From NCBI RefSeq assembly GCF_963678975.1, contig NC_089273.1:31620973-31684972 (forward strand): a stretch of 64,000 nt of DNA, read 5' to 3'. A program made the position numbers and the translations under genes. This DNA is from Dysidea avara (Eukaryota; Porifera; Demospongiae; Dictyoceratida; Dysideidae). The notes under the pieces were generated by a model. It was given only the letters and a program-made list of their open reading frames with translations, was not told the origin of the DNA and did no database searches. The stretch's first letter is position 1, and the number at the start of each line of letters is the position of its first letter. Positions 1-12,158 of this stretch are shown here, one piece after another.

Positions 1-316
1 AAACCTTAAAAAAGCCAAAAATTTAGATACTCTAATAGAGCAGTCGCTTAAGGTTACGGAATAGTTTAAAATGCGTGGGCGGAACAAATTACAAAACCTG
101 CTTTAAACCAAGCAGGGATAAATAATTTCAACAACTGTGTTGTGTTAGCAATACAACTAATTGTGCTTGTTTGTTTTTACTACAGAACAACGACTGTTCT
201 TGGGTGTGTGGTCTACAATAGAGCGATGTGTTATAAAAACGCGCCGCCAAAAAACAGACTAACAGATTACTGAATCCTTATAATTTCAACACAAGTGGCT
301 AAACAACTAAAATATC

Positions 317-465
317 TAGGTCCTGTGGAAGCGATTTTTTAAGTTACTGGTAGTATAGACGTTTTATTGAACTTTTAGTCGTTTTTTCGGGTGAAACAAG
401 CTCTTTGAAGGCTTGTATCCGAGTCACTTGGGAGAAACACGCCAAAAACGCTTCCACAGGACCTA
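317..465. repeat. Short inverted-repeat element (MITE-like)
   Basis: TAGGTCCTGTGGAAGCG at 317-333 is matched perfectly in inverse at 449-465, and a T5/A5 extension continues the pairing. The total of 149 bp is non-coding. No target duplication is evident. Confidence 0.65.
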
Positions 466-1370
466 ACAAATTTAATATACAGTATCACTATGCCCCAGAA
501 AAACCAATAGAGCCTACAGCTTTTGCTGTATTTGGCGGCGGAAAAACATGGTAGTGACAGCTGGAGCTGAGCGATGTACGGGCTGGCTTACTTGTGTTAC
601 TACAACAAATTGTAGTGTTCCACCTGCCTCAAACTACACTGTAGCTACATAAAACATTAAATATGAAGGGCTTCATCTTCATTTAAAACTTTTCACGCTG
701 CTAGACTGGTTTTATGGGCTTCTCAAAAAGTATCGATAGGCATTCAAAATTTTGAATGATTGCCCGTGACTATACCGTAACCTTAAAGGCAGTCAACTTT
801 TGAGTCCATTTTTTTGGTAATATGCTTACATATGTTTAGCATAATTAGCACTAGACGAATTTTGAAAGAATTTTCATTTTAAAAGTAAATGGAATTAGCT
901 CTCTCCTAAAAGGGAAGTTTCTTTTTTACATAAACAATGAATTCACCATGATCACCAAGAGCAATTTTATGCACCAGATAGACATGCACCAACAAGTTAA
1001 AATTGATACATGATCTTGAAAATTAGTATCCACTGTTACCTAACTGTTATCCAATGTAAATTTCTTTTTCAGTGACAGAATGATTACCATCTTTAAATAA
1101 TCCAAATATTGTCATTGTCGATGGAGTGATTCTTATCCAGAAGATGAAAAAAATCTAGCCAAGATGTTTTTAATGGCAGGCTTACAAGTAACTGCTCCAT
1201 GCTAAAATGCTGGTGCTATTGCAACGATTTACCTTGCACAGAAGTGTGTTTGTGTGGTACAGATGCACAAGTGACGGAGATTTATACATACAAGTAGAAG
1301 GAAAAATGAAAATTTTTGAAGTTGGATTACGATCAAAAAAGTGAAGAAACAAAGGAATTGCTAAAAAGTA
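466..1370. other. No gene recognised
   Basis: AT-rich, without a convincing frame, splice-flanked exon or recognisable repeat. The first 60 bases contain a CTCTAATAGAG box of the type seen in the composite repeats. Confidence 0.5.
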
Positions 1371-1374
1371 GTGA

Positions 1375-1505
1375 AAGAAGAGAGGTTGCCTTAACATCTA
1401 CAGATATACTAGTGGACCTATACTTCATTCAGTCTATAACCACGACTGAATTAGGGATTAAATGTCCACTGCAGAATATAGGCAACCTCTCTTGTTCACT
1501 ACTGT
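1375..1505. repeat. Diverged relative of the 6860-7124 foldback
   Basis: AAGAGAGGTTGCC near 1378 mirrors GGCAACCTCTCTTG near 1482, with CAGATATACTAGTGGAC opposite GTCCACTGCAGAATATA and GACTGAATTAGGGATTAAAT in the inner part. Shares inner sequence with 6920-7050. Confidence 0.55.
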
Positions 1506-1944
1506 ATAGACTGAAATATAGGGATTAAATCTGGGACTAACATAATTATGACTGGTGAACCCGCGCATATACTGCATCAAAGGAAGAAGAGCACTTGGAA
1601 AACCTTACACCTGAACACATGCCCCAAGCCCCCAACTATCAATTTTGTAGCAAGCCATTACGATTCATTTTCAGCTATGCTTTTCACATTACACAGCGTT
1701 GCAAACAAAAAACAGCGTGCGAAGTGTCTCCACTATCAATCATATTGCTATGGAAAATACTGGCGATAAGCTAACACAGCCACAGTTGAGCCATATCACA
1801 TTATGTAGTGTAAATTGACACCTTGCATTGTCAGTGAAGAGAACTGGAACACAAAGGAGGACAAAGGCAAGCCCATGATGTGTGTATTGTATGTACTGTG
1901 GTTGGCAAATTCAAGCCCATATGTCAAATTATGCTTGGCTGTCA

Positions 1945-2185
1945 GTCAGTCAGTCAGCGTAAAATTCTGTTGAATAGAAAAACTTTAATAAAATGCTATA
2001 GAAATTTTGTTGGAAGAGTTTGGGGTTAGTCTAAAGACATTTTTGAGCTTGGCTGTGCCTAGCCAATGTTGCAAAGCTGTCATGAAGGGAAATTGAGACT
2101 GGTTTTAGGGTGATATTTTGACCTGGAAAAGCTCAATTCTGCATGATCCCTAATATATAATACTATCATACTGTATATAATACAT
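1945..2185. repeat. GATCCCTAATATA-ended dispersed repeat
   Basis: (GTCA)n at 1941-1956, then TTGAGCTTGGCTGTGCCTAG, AGACTGGTTTTAGGGTGATA and a CATGATCCCTAATATATAAT end. Recognisably the same as 4250-4445 and 43745-44000. Confidence 0.6.
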
Positions 2186-2189
2186 CGAA

Positions 2190-3580
2190 AATGACAACAG
2201 TGACAGTGTTGATCATGATGATTGTTAGGTTCATATCTTTGAATTAACTGTAATAGACATAAGGTTCATATCTTTGAATTAACTGTAATAGATATAAATA
2301 CATGTACATGTACATAGGTACGTAACCATGATGTCTTTATACATAGCTGTACCCTACATCTCAGTGTAAAATAATTCACTTTGTTTCATGCAATAACTAT
2401 TTGCCAAATGAATTGCTTTTAAGTTTCTTAGCATTATAGAGGCTATTAATGGTTCTATATGGATGTGAGAACATAGAAATAGTGTTTTTTGCAATTCTCT
2501 GTCAATAAGAGGCTGATATATGGAGAAATTTGCACCATATGGACTGCTATTTTCAAACTGCTAATTGACTAACATGTAGGTATCTGTATAAATGTAAGCA
2601 TTGATCTCCATGCTCTAAGCTTTCTAACAATAATTATGTAGGCCCATAAATTTTGAGCAAAGTTATTTGACATAGTAAACTGTGTCAATGCATGCCACCA
2701 ACTGGTACGTGCAAAAGTGCTCTTGGATCTAGTCAGGGTGAAGTCATAGTTGCCAATTGCTAATTAACAAAGTTTCTTTTAAGAGAGAATATTTTATGCA
2801 AATTACAATTATTCTTTCAAACCTAGTATTAGCTAATCTCCTGAAATTTATGTCTAACATAAGCACACTAGCTAGGAGTTTCATAAAAGTGACTGCTACA
2901 TTAGCAATATGGACTCAAAGTTGACTGCTTTATTAGAGTATGTGACTGCTCTATTAGAGTAACTCAATTTTTCTGCTGTTTTTAGGCTTGAACTGTTTCA
3001 GTGAAAGCCAAACTTATACTTTGCTCCAGTTATACATAGATCTCATTAAATTAATCTGGAATATTCCACAATTCTTTTCGCTTAGAACTATTCTTGAGTT
3101 ATTGCAGCATAATGGATACTCTTCTATTCCGTTTGTAAAAACTTCTAATTATTCTTGATTAACTATCACCTCTAATAAATAGAGATGTAAAAATGTCACC
3201 AGAGAATTTGTTGAGTTTATTGATGAACTTTTATGTCAAATTTAAAATGATATATCGGGAGTTTCTTATGATATATCGGGAATTTCTTACTTTATTGGCT
3301 GCCATTTTGAAATTTAAAAATGCTGACCTTGCAGGAATCTGTGCAAATGTAAACATTAATTTTCAGATTTCTCATGCTCTAAGCTTTCCAAAAATGTATA
3401 GGTTTGCTAATCTCCATAAACTTTGAACAAAAGTACATAGTGAACCTGACTATAATATTTCCCCAGCTCCTAAACACTGCATGTGTACTGCCAGCCTGCC
3501 TCAGTTATTTGGGATTCTTTTCCTTGATCCACACCCGCAATCCATCAGGCAACCCTTGGAGAAACTGTTTCAATTATCAG
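2190..3580. other. No gene recognised; small direct repeats
   Basis: A 35-bp direct repeat with AGGTTCATATCTTTGAATTA (2226-2296) and a 21-bp repeat with ATGATATATCGGGA (3247-3290). Paired CTTTATTAGAGTA/CTCTATTAGAGTA boxes near 2930-2962. No credible exon. Confidence 0.5.
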
Positions 3581-3585
3581 TTCCT

Positions 3586-4010
3586 CTAGAGAATTAGACT
3601 GATTTTTAGTCCATCTGGTGAAGTGATGCTGCAGACGGTTTCCTCATAGACAATAGGGTTCTTTACCCCTCTTGTAATCCTCAGGTGATATGACTCCTCA
3701 TTTATGTCATACCTCTGAAGGATAGCCTCCTTCACTCTATCATAATCCAAAGCATCCTCTGTGGGAGTGCTGCATAGGCTGCCATAGCTTTCCCAGTAAT
3801 GAGTTCTGCTAGCTGAGTAGCCAACACTTCCTTTGGCCATTCCAGCTGAGTGGCAATCCTCTGAAATGTAGCCATGAAGTGTTCATTCGGTGTTAGCTTT
3901 TGCAGAGTTGGTTTTGGCATCATGGAGTCGGTAAAGTCCTTTACTTGCTGTGCCTCTTTTTGACATTCTAGCAGTGTAAGAAGCATCTACTGTTACTCCT
4001 TAAATATGCT
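3586..4010 (-). pseudogene. Gag-like fragment of a Ty3-type LTR retrotransposon
   Basis: Two overlapping minus-strand frames (3732-3986 and 3586-3840) carry a SCAN-like gag capsid segment: QLEWPKEVLATQLAELITGK in one, and DYDRVKEAILQRYDINEE in the other, as in many animal Ty3/mdg4-like gags. A frameshift separates them around 3735-3770. The stretch to 4160 contains TTTTTGGTGGCAGTGGTGGG on the minus strand, possibly the leader. No protease or polymerase remains. It is a broken relic. Confidence 0.65.
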
Positions 4011-4249
4011 CAGCAACTGTGACCACCTCAGCCTCTAGGGAGGGTGTCTTCCCTGAAGTTCATGTAGTCCTCTTAGTCCTGGGCATAATGAGTCCGCATC
4101 ACTGGATATCTTGTGTCTCCAAAAGCGAGAAGAGATATCCCACCACTGCCACCAAAAATGTCGCAATTTGAGTAATGAAAGCGCTAAGCTGGCTTAGCTG
4201 TCCAAGGTTTTAAGCACTTTTGTAGGGTTAACTCAACTCAAATAGCTGT

Positions 4250-4445
4250 ATCACTCATCCACACTGTAAAATGTACTCTAAAGGTATTTTGGGCTTGGCC
4301 ATGCTAAACCAATACCGTCAAGCCGTTATGAAGTAAAATTGAGGCTGGTTTTTTAGAGTGACAATATTATTTTTTTGCTATATAGAAAGCCCTATTCTTC
4401 ATGATCCCTCATATACAGTACTATCATATTGTACATGATGATGAA
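4250..4445. repeat. GATCCCTAATATA-ended dispersed repeat, next to Ig cassette 1
   Basis: GGGCTTGGCCATGCTAAACC, GAGGCTGGTTTTTTAGAGTG and CATGATCCCTCATATACAGT. Related end sequences occur downstream of Ig cassettes 3, 5 and 6, so the repeat predates their duplication. Confidence 0.6.
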
Positions 4446-4619
4446 GGGCTCATTTCTTCTATTTCTGATCACAACTACAGGATTGATGCACTTGCTATGA
4501 AGGTATAATAGTTTAACTAATTTCATGGTACAGTGTATGTATGTACCATATGACATAAAATATTAATTGCTCAAGAGGTTAAACAGTACGTCATTGTATA
4601 CTACATAATAATAACTAAC

Positions 4620-5517
4620 CTCTCACAGTAATTTCAGCATAATTAGAGAAACCCTCATCACTGTCATTACTCACTACACATTGGTAGTCACCAGCATCTT
4701 CTGGTGTTAGGTTAACAATAGTGAGAGTTTTAGTGTTAACTCCAGTAGCACCAGATGGAATACTACCATCCTGCCTCTCCCAATAATATAATGTAGCTTC
4801 TATTGCTTCACAAGTTAGTGACAAATGATCAGTGGTACTTGATATGGTAACCACTTCACTATGCGGATGAGTAGTGATTTTAGGTTTTGTTTCTATCATG
4901 AAAATACATAACTGGATTTCAAATACACATCAACTAACTTAATTCAGAAATATTGGATGTAACACAATATCCATACTCATTCTTAACCACACACTCATAG
5001 GTTCCACCATCATCCTTTGTCACACTATCAATAGTGAGAGTATTACTAGTCTCTCCATTAATATCTTCTCCATTGTGTCTCCACTGGTAACTGAAGTTCT
5101 CCTTCCCTACACCACTCACTCTGGTAGTGAACTTGACAGGTTGTGTAACCTCTACACTTTGACTGGGTGGATACACAGTCACCTCTGGTAGACCTGTATA
5201 CCAAAGTGTTCATCATCACATAGTTAACACGTAACACTTAATAGTCATACCAGTAACTGTTAGTTTAGCTGGATTTGATGTGACACTACCTCCATCATTA
5301 CTAATAGTACAAGTGTAGGTGTTGTCATCAGATGACCTCACATCTGGGATCACCAGGGTATTGGTGTTTATACCAGTCACTTTGCTAGGAATAGATCCTG
5401 ATCCAATTGTCCACTGGTAATTTACATTATAGCCAGTAGTAGAACATGTCATTTTGGCACATTGTGTGAGTTCAACATTTTTAACTGAAGGTTGTTCTAA
5501 AAGCTCTGGTGAGCTCA
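4620..5517 (-). CDS. Ig cassette 1, three exons (Ig-superfamily gene)
   Basis: Exons in transcript order: C 5517-5251, B 5193-4939, A 4892-4620, with introns of 57 and 46 nt. Acceptors are ATATAG, TATACAG and GATAG; donors are GTATGA, GTTAGT and GTTAGT. All boundaries are phase 1. Exons C and A have the canonical Ig pattern (C-strand W in YQW and YYW, F-strand D-x-G/N-x-Y-x-C, and a B-strand Cys in MTC and LTC). Exon B has the W and the YEC cysteine, but its B-strand position reads FTTRVSG, so the usual disulphide is missing. This is the last cassette of the array in transcript order. Its exon A carries DYQC where most copies have NYRC. The fold is certain; an adhesion or recognition role is only inferred from the domain family. 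Confidence 0.85.
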
Positions 5518-5649
5518 CTATATGAAACACACAAACCCTGTAATAAGCTACATTTAACGTAGTATCAAACTGAATTAATGGAGTACTAAATGAATTACAA
5601 TAACAAGTGATATCACTAAAAGTATTATAATGAAGACAGAATAGAATAA

Positions 5650-5794
5650 TCGATATACCAAAACAGCTAGGCTTTAAAAAAGTGTATGGCTGTTAAAAAA
5701 CCTGGGCAAAAAAAGTTGCAAAATCAAAGGCAACAGCCAAGAAATGGCCACAATGAATGCACCAATCATTTTTGATTATATCACAGGTACACGC

Positions 5795-5849
<55 letters not shown>

Positions 5850-6060
5850 TGCACGCACGCACGCACGCACGCACAGATCATTGGCCATGGCATTGGCTGC
5901 CACCATTGAGTTCACTTTTTACCCAGGCTTTTGAAGGCTGCACAGTTTTGTATAGATATCACTTCCTTTTGTTATTGAAAGTCCCAAAGCTAGCCTATGG
6001 CCAGCTCTTGGGGCTTCATTTCACTTCCCTCAGTGGGTATCTGCATATGAAGTCAGTCAA
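5650..6060 (+). mobile_element. Composite repeat beta-1, head and partial body
   Basis: Head hairpin with AAAACAGCTAGGCTT at 5660 and right arm to about 5980. A (CA)n tract with a (GCAC)n end (5791-5875) sits at the apex. After GGCTTCATTTC (6020) the body jumps to CCTCAGTGGGTATCTGCATA; compared with beta-2 it lacks the minisatellite part. It continues to GACTGTCAT (6128), where other repeats interrupt it until about 7130. Confidence 0.65.
5791..5875. repeat. CA/GCAC microsatellite
   Basis: ACACGCACACGC, then pure (CA)n, then ACGCACGCACGC units, at the apex of the beta-1 hairpin. Confidence 0.95.
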
Positions 6061-6139
6061 CTGCCCAGTACATTAGTATGCTTCCCTTTCTCTGTATTGA
6101 CGTAGCTTATTAGTTTAATTGACTGTCATCATACATTAC

Positions 6140-6840
6140 GGTAGTACTGTATATTAGGGATCATGGAGATTTGGGTTTTCCTAGCCAAAAATTTCATCCA
6201 AAGACCAGCTTCACAATACCATCCTGGCACCTTTACAGTATTGGCTAGGTATAACCAAGCCCAAAAGTGCCTTCAGTATGATCCTAAATGCTTCCAATAA
6301 ATAGTTGCAAAATTTAATAAGCAGTACGATGCATGCATCATGGACTTACCTTTGTCCTCCTTTGTGTCCCATTTCATTTTGCTGACAGCCCAAGATGTCG
6401 ATTCGCGGTAGCGCAATGCATGGCTTCCCTACAGTACGTTTGTAAATGGGAATCGTATATATTTTCCGTGGTGAATGGACTGATTGCAAAGACGGTTCTA
6501 ACACTGTTCTTTGTTTGTAACGCTGTGTAACGGGCTGAAGTTGAAAGTGAAGAGTAATGGCCACTCCACTTTCGAGGCAGTAATTGATAGTTGGGGACAT
6601 GCGAATCGTCGTATTTTCTTCGAGGTGACTGGATTGTTGCAGAGGCACTTCTTCTACTGTTTTTCATCAGTATCGCTGTGTGAAGGGCTGAACATAGCTG
6701 AAAGTGAAGCGTAATGGCCACTGCACATTCGAAGCAGTTTTTGATAACTGTGGCACATGTTCAGACAAAAACATTAATTCAGGCGCCATCCTTTCTTTTG
6801 ATGCTGTATGCGTGGATTCACCAGTCATAATAATGCTACA
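6140..6840. repeat. Dispersed repeat with TAGGGATCATGG end and internal units of about 140 bp
   Basis: TTAGGGATCATGGAGATTTG at 6156, a GCTTCCAATAAATAGTTGC stretch, and the segment CATGGACTTACCTTTGTCCT shared with 49864. Two units containing CGCTGTGTAACGGGCTGAAG-like sequence lie at 6520-6600 and 6665-6750. It interrupts beta-1 between 6129 and 7130. Confidence 0.6.
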
Positions 6841-6859
6841 AAAAAAGTAAGCAAACAAA

Positions 6860-7124
6860 TTTAAGGAAAAATTAGAAATTTTAAGTTTAATTAGGGATCA
6901 TAGAAAAAAAGTAAGGAAACAGGGGAGGTCGCCTACACCTGCAGATATACTAGTGAACATTGAATCCCTAATTCAGTCTGGGTCTTGGGGTACAGACTGG
7001 ATTAGGGATTAAATGTTCAATAGTTTATCTGCAGGTGTAGGAAACCTCCCTTGTTTCCTTACTTTTTTTCCTATGATCCCTAATCGAACTAACACAAACT
7101 TAAAATTTCTAATTTTTCCTTAAA
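6860..7124. repeat. Foldback repeat with nested hairpin
   Basis: TTTAAGGAAAAATTAGAAAT at 6860 mirrors ATTTCTAATTTTTCCTTAAA ending at 7124. Pairing continues through TTAGGGATCATAG and the CTACACCTGCAGATA stretch. The loop has a second hairpin (GAATCCCTAATTCAGTCTG with CAGACTGGATTAGGGATT). It interrupts beta-1. Confidence 0.8.
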
Positions 7125-7149
7125 CTTGTTATCATGCAATTACGCCACT

Positions 7150-8820
7150 ATAAATGCTGCAAAAATTCAAGCCATATTGTGGGGGGCACTGCACAACACA
7201 TTACCGTGTGTCATGATCAGAAGATTAAGAAGAAAAATATGACAAAAATAATATGGACTTTGAAAGCGTATATCTCGGTGATGGATGGCTGCAGCCTGTA
7301 GAAAGTTCACTTACAAAATAATAAGTCATGCTGTAGAGAGTTTGGCTGCAAGCAAGTCACCCTGTATAGAGTTCAGCTACAAACAAGTCGTTCTGTAGAG
7401 AGTTCAGCTACAAACTAATCACCCTGCAGAGAATTATACCATTCAGCGATAGTGAGCAGGAACAGCAAAAAACTGATTTGTATAGCAAACTAAACTATAT
7501 GTGCTTGTTTAACAAATCATAAGTAAATAATGCAGCCATATAAGGATTAAGAAGTTCTCTTATTCTGTACACAATAAAATGGGTAAAGTATCTTTAGCCT
7601 ACATAATTATGTATATTTGCTATGCTTGCGTACAAACAAGGAGGCTATAGATAACAATGATAAAGTTATATTGTATTTCTATGAAAACAACACACCATAG
7701 GCGGTGGAAATGGGTGGGGCTAGGGGGCTTAGCCCCCTTCAGAATGATATCATGCCAAAATTATCCTTCTTGGAGTGGGGCTGAAAACCGCGATAAAGAT
7801 CGAGATACTCTAATAGAGCAGTCACTCTAATAAAGCAGTCACAGTATTAGAGCAGTGTGTAGTGAGCTATGTAAGGATTTTATGTAGTTTATCAGTATAA
7901 ATGCGTAGCTGGTGAGGTGGGCAGCTATTCTCAGCTGGTTTTGACCTTTTTTTTTATTATTTTATTTTATTTTATTTATTTATTTTTTTATTTTATTTTT
8001 TTTGTATTTTTATTTATTTATTTAAACATTTTTTTAAATTTTATTTAAAAATTTTTTTTTTTTTGGTATCACCTTACCAAACCAGAGACAATTTAGATCA
8101 TTTCCATAAGTCTGGGTCAGCCCTGCCCCCCCTCATATCAACTACTTCCTCCACCCCTGAAACACACATTTGTTGATTGCTGGTACAGACATAAAATAAA
8201 TCGAGCATTAATCGAATGGCTGCAGGTTTGAGGCTGCCAGGGGGATTTTTCTCCTTTCTCCGTCTTCTCAAACACACTTTCTGTAACAACTTTAAACAGG
8301 CTGTAGGACCAGGTGTCCTATAGACCTTCAGGGCTTGTGCTGTATAGCCTCAATAAATAAAAATAAAATTTTAAAACATCGATTTACATGTGGGTGATAT
8401 AATTACAGTGATAATACTGAACAGTTTTGGCATTCCTTTGTAAAGGAGATAAAATTAATGTGATTGTGACCTTTTGAGAGAAAATCCAACTAACTAGCAT
8501 AATCCTGTTATTCAATTATATTGATTTATGATACAAAACGCATGTTACAAAGAAGCACATCGTGAAACAACATTAATTACATAACACATCAATGGCATGA
8601 CTCTAAACCAAATTTACTATGTATTAGTATTCCAATAAAATGTAAGGGATCATTTCCCTTTTTTGATCACATAAGGTAAGTACATGTACAAGATTGATGT
8701 ATTAGTTTTTGAAACACATGAAAGTATAATAATGTGAAGAGTTTCATGGCAGGGTGTATGTATCATATGACATATTTATTGGTCAATAGGTTAAACAGTA
8801 TGTCATTGTATAATAACTAA
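7150..8820. repeat. Segment shared by the 3' flanks of Ig cassettes 2, 7 and 9
   Basis: Contains the tail of beta-1 (CACAACACATTACCGTGTG at 7190), reversed minisatellite units (7320-7440), an AT-rich tract, and GTTCCAATAAAATG-type sequence near 8630. Corresponding stretches are 23500-24390 and 40095-41240. No gene seen; an opposed pair of CTCTAATAGAG boxes occurs at 7806-7860. Confidence 0.6.
7936..8064. repeat. TTTTA/TTTAT-rich low-complexity tract
   Basis: About 125 bp almost wholly of T and A with ATTTTATTTTATTTATTTAT units. Confidence 0.9.
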
Positions 8821-8821
8821 C

Positions 8822-9723
8822 CTATTACAGTAATTTCAGCATAATAAGAGAAACCCACATCACTGTCATTACTCACTACACATCGGTAGTTACCAGCATC
8901 TTCTGGTGTTAAGTTAACAATAGTGAGAGTTTTAGTGTTAACTCCAGTAGCACCAGATGGAATATTACCATCCTTCCTCTCCCAATAATATGATGTAGCT
9001 TCTATTGCTTCACAAGTTAGTGACAAATGATCAGTGGCACTTGATATGGTAACCACTTCACTACGCGGATGAGTAGTGATTTTAGGTTTTGTTTCTATCA
9101 TGAAAATTCATAATTGGATTTAAAACATACATCAACTTACTTAATTCAGAAATATTAGATGTAACACAATCTCCATGCATACTCATTCTTAACTGCACAC
9201 TCATACGTTCCACCATCATCCTTTGCCACACTATCAATGGTGAGAGTATTACTAGTCTCTCCATTAATATCTTCTCCATTGTGTCTCCACTGGTAACTGA
9301 AGTTCTCCTTCCCTACACCACTCACTCTGGTAGTGAACTTGACAGGTTGTGTAACCTCTACACTTTGACTGGGTGGATACACAGTTACCTCTGGTAGACC
9401 TGTATACCAAAGTGTTCATCATCACATAGTTAACATGTAACACTTAATAGTCATACCAGTAACTGTTAGTTTAGCTGGATTTGATGTGACACTACCTCCA
9501 TCATTACTAATAGTACAAGTGTAGGTGTTATCATCAGATGACCTCACATCTGGGATCACCAGGGTATTGGTGTTTATACCAGTCACTTTACTAGGAAATG
9601 ATCCTGATCCAATTGTCCATTCGTACTTCACATCATAGCCAGTAGTAGAACATGTCATTTTGACAGATTGTGTGAGTTCAATATTCTGTGTTGAAGGTTG
9701 TTCTAAAAACTCTGGTGGGCTCA
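8822..9723 (-). CDS. Ig cassette 2, exon B frameshifted
   Basis: Exons C 9723-9457, B 9399-9141, A 9094-8822. Exons C and A are intact and have normal splice sites. Exon B is 259 nt instead of the 255 nt seen in the other eight cassettes: a 4-bp GCAT insertion near 9177-9180 shifts the frame after the F-strand cysteine and truncates the G strand. If exon B is included, the transcript is out of frame. Skipping exon B, or the whole cassette, keeps frame because all boundaries are phase 1. Exon C carries YDVKYEW, shared only with cassette 7. Exon A has a unique RKDGNIPSG loop. It is either a decayed cassette or one that is normally skipped. Confidence 0.8.
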
Positions 9724-9867
9724 CTATATGAAACATGCAAACACTGTAATAAGCTACACTTTACACAGTAGCAAACTAAACTAGTAAACTAAACTAATGG
9801 AGTTCTATGCATGCATACACTATGCTGGAATACCTTTGAAAAGAATGGGTGATAAATATCTGCATAA

Positions 9868-11310
9868 AAACAGCCAAGCTGTGAAAAAGGTACGACCTTA
9901 AAAATCCTGTGTGTAAAAGTTGTGAAATCAAAGGTGGCAGCCAATAATGACTGCAATGATAAGAAAATTAATAATGCAGCATTACCTGCAATAACATCAT
10001 TGCAGCCATTTGTTGGCTGCCACCTATGACTTCACAAGTTTTTTCACTCTGCCTCACCTTTCTTCACAGCTTGGCTGTTTTTGTGCAAATAACACTTATT
10101 GTTGTAATTGCAAGTTCCAAAGCCAGGAAAAGGCTGGCCTTGATACTTCCTTTTAACTTTGTTTTCTTTTACAAGAGGAATTGTTGAAGACTGCGTAACT
10201 TACGAAGAAATGAAATTAGATGAATTTTGAAGGCTCATATATCCTAAAGATAGTTGGGAAGATTCGACTCAAATTAAGATTGAGAGATTCCGTACTCTGA
10301 GGAAGCTTCCACAGCAGAAATGGTTAATTCTACTGTTCATGCACTATAGAGATACAGATTCATGAAAACAGCATTTTCTGGTTCTGTAAAACAAGTATGT
10401 CTCTGCTTGTAGTTGGCCACACAACACACTTGATATAGGCTATTTCCATAATATTTGTAGTACTCTAATAGAACACACATTTTTTCTGAGCACTTCAATA
10501 CAATGCATATACAATGTTCTATAGTTTCCACTGCTTGATCTACAAGTTATTATTCTGGTGTACTAAACCAGAACTTTCATTTATAAGGTAGAAATTAAGT
10601 GAGATGAGCAACTGACAGCAGTGGCAGAGTGATAAAGGGCTTGGGTATATAGGTGTGTAGGTACCTGGTTTGAAACCTGTAGATTTTTCTGGCATTTTGC
10701 GTCTTAACTACGCAGTGACTGTTCTATTAGAGTATATTGATTGCGCTTTTTCACATGTCTGGTTTTGCTTTATATCTCCTTAGCTAATACTCTCAGTACT
10801 TTCAAACCACAAACGGTTTGCACTATGATAGTAACTCCACGCACAGACCAATTTTCAAGTTATTCTGTCTAGCAGATTACCCTGTAGGCATGACAACAAA
10901 TCACTTTTTGTAATTTTCAAACTTGTGTATAATTCTGTTATTCTTAGTTCAATCCACATGAAAATTGGGCTGTAAATGTGCTGCAATATGTACATACTGT
11001 CCACCAAATGTGAAGTCAATCAACTGAAGCATGTAAGAGTTATTGGAAAAGAAATTTACATAGGACGATTAAGAAGAAAACAAGAAGAAACTATATTTGA
11101 AGGTGCATACCTCAAGTCAAATATGGAACAGGAGGTGCCCTACCATGAGGAAGTTTTTGCAGCAAAACTGGTTAATTTCCATTCAGGCACTATTGAGCTA
11201 TGAATGCATCAAAACAGCATTTTCTTGGTTCCTGTAAAATACACACTTGTCTGTCTTACATCTGCACAGCTGTACTTGGCTGTACGACACACGACTGTCC
11301 TGATAAAAGT
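9868..11310 (+). mobile_element. Composite repeat gamma-1
   Basis: Hairpin head AAAACAGCCAAGCTG at 9867 to CAGCTTGGCTGTTTTTG near 10083, with GCAGCCAATAATGACTGCAA at the apex; the linker ends TACAAGAGGAATTG. The box TTCTATTAGAGTATATTGAT is at 10722-10741, the tail has ACCCTGTAGGCATGACAACA (10880), a purine run AAGAAGAAAACAAGAAG (11070), and a terminal hairpin remnant ACGACACACGACTG (11283). There is no minisatellite. It shares head, box, tail and terminus with the alpha elements. The short open frames in it (for example 10976-11203) recur in gamma-3 with changes and are not credible genes. Confidence 0.65.
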
Positions 11311-11329
11311 AAAGCTGTGAATTGGCAGA

Positions 11330-11900
11330 GTCGGGGTCGCTACTTTAAAAATGTAACTTTTTACATATTACTAGTTACTTCTATACAATGGAATGTGTTA
11401 CAGTAACATACTACTTCCAGAAAAAAGTAACAAGTTACACACAGTACTACACGTTACTTTTATGGTACATTTGTTCGTTACAAGCTATAAATTAAGCCCA
11501 ACCTTCTAAATACAAGCTCCCAGCCTACACTGCAAGTGATACGAGTAAGACATGTGTTTCTCTGGTGTAGTTCAACTTCATAAGCACACTTTGCTGTAGT
11601 ATATTGGTCTTAAGGGCACTCCCCATACACTATCACTCTTTGTTCTTGCCTGTACAGCTGTATTCAGTGCTGTCAGGACCCAAAATGCAGCCAATCACGT
11701 GCAGGATACAACACGCATTAAAAAGAAGCAGTGTGTTACAATTTCTGGATGTAATATCTGTTATATATTACTCGTCACTTTGTCATGTAATGCGTTATAT
11801 TACTTCATTACGACATAAGAAATATTATTACATAACGCGTTACAAATGTCCACAACTATGTGAATCGGTTATGTAACAATAGGTTTAATCAATCGATTAC
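11330..11900. repeat. Palindrome-rich TAACGCGTTA-type repeat, copy 1
   Basis: TGTAACTTTTTACATATTAC, GTAATGCGTTATATTACTTC and ATAACGCGTTAC motifs on both strands, followed by the shared flank of Ig cassette 3. The copy at 20265-20830 is similar. Confidence 0.55.
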
Positions 11901-12158
11901 TGGTGAGAGTCAGTAATAATTGGGCTACGCATTAACAATCAAATTAACCAGTTGGTTTATCCCTATTCTTCACGATCCCTAATATATAGCACTATTGTAC
12001 ATGATGATGAAGGACTCATTTTTTCTGTTCCTTATCACAACCACAGGATTGATGAAATACATGGAGGCATAATGGTTTAATTTTAATGGTACAGTGTATG
12101 AACCATACATTGCTCAAGAGGTTAAACAGCACATCATTGCATAATTATAATGACTAAC

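Noticed and set aside
3193-3589. Two overlapping frames of 77 and 61 codons
   Set aside because: AT-rich, with no recognisable domain or splice context; one includes a 21-bp direct repeat.
4615-5530. Each Ig frame taken as a small independent gene starting at its first Met
   Set aside because: The Met-containing starts lie in introns (MIETKPK precedes the GATAG acceptor), several have GTG or no ATG, and each frame ends in the stop hidden in the GTTAG or GTAAG donor.
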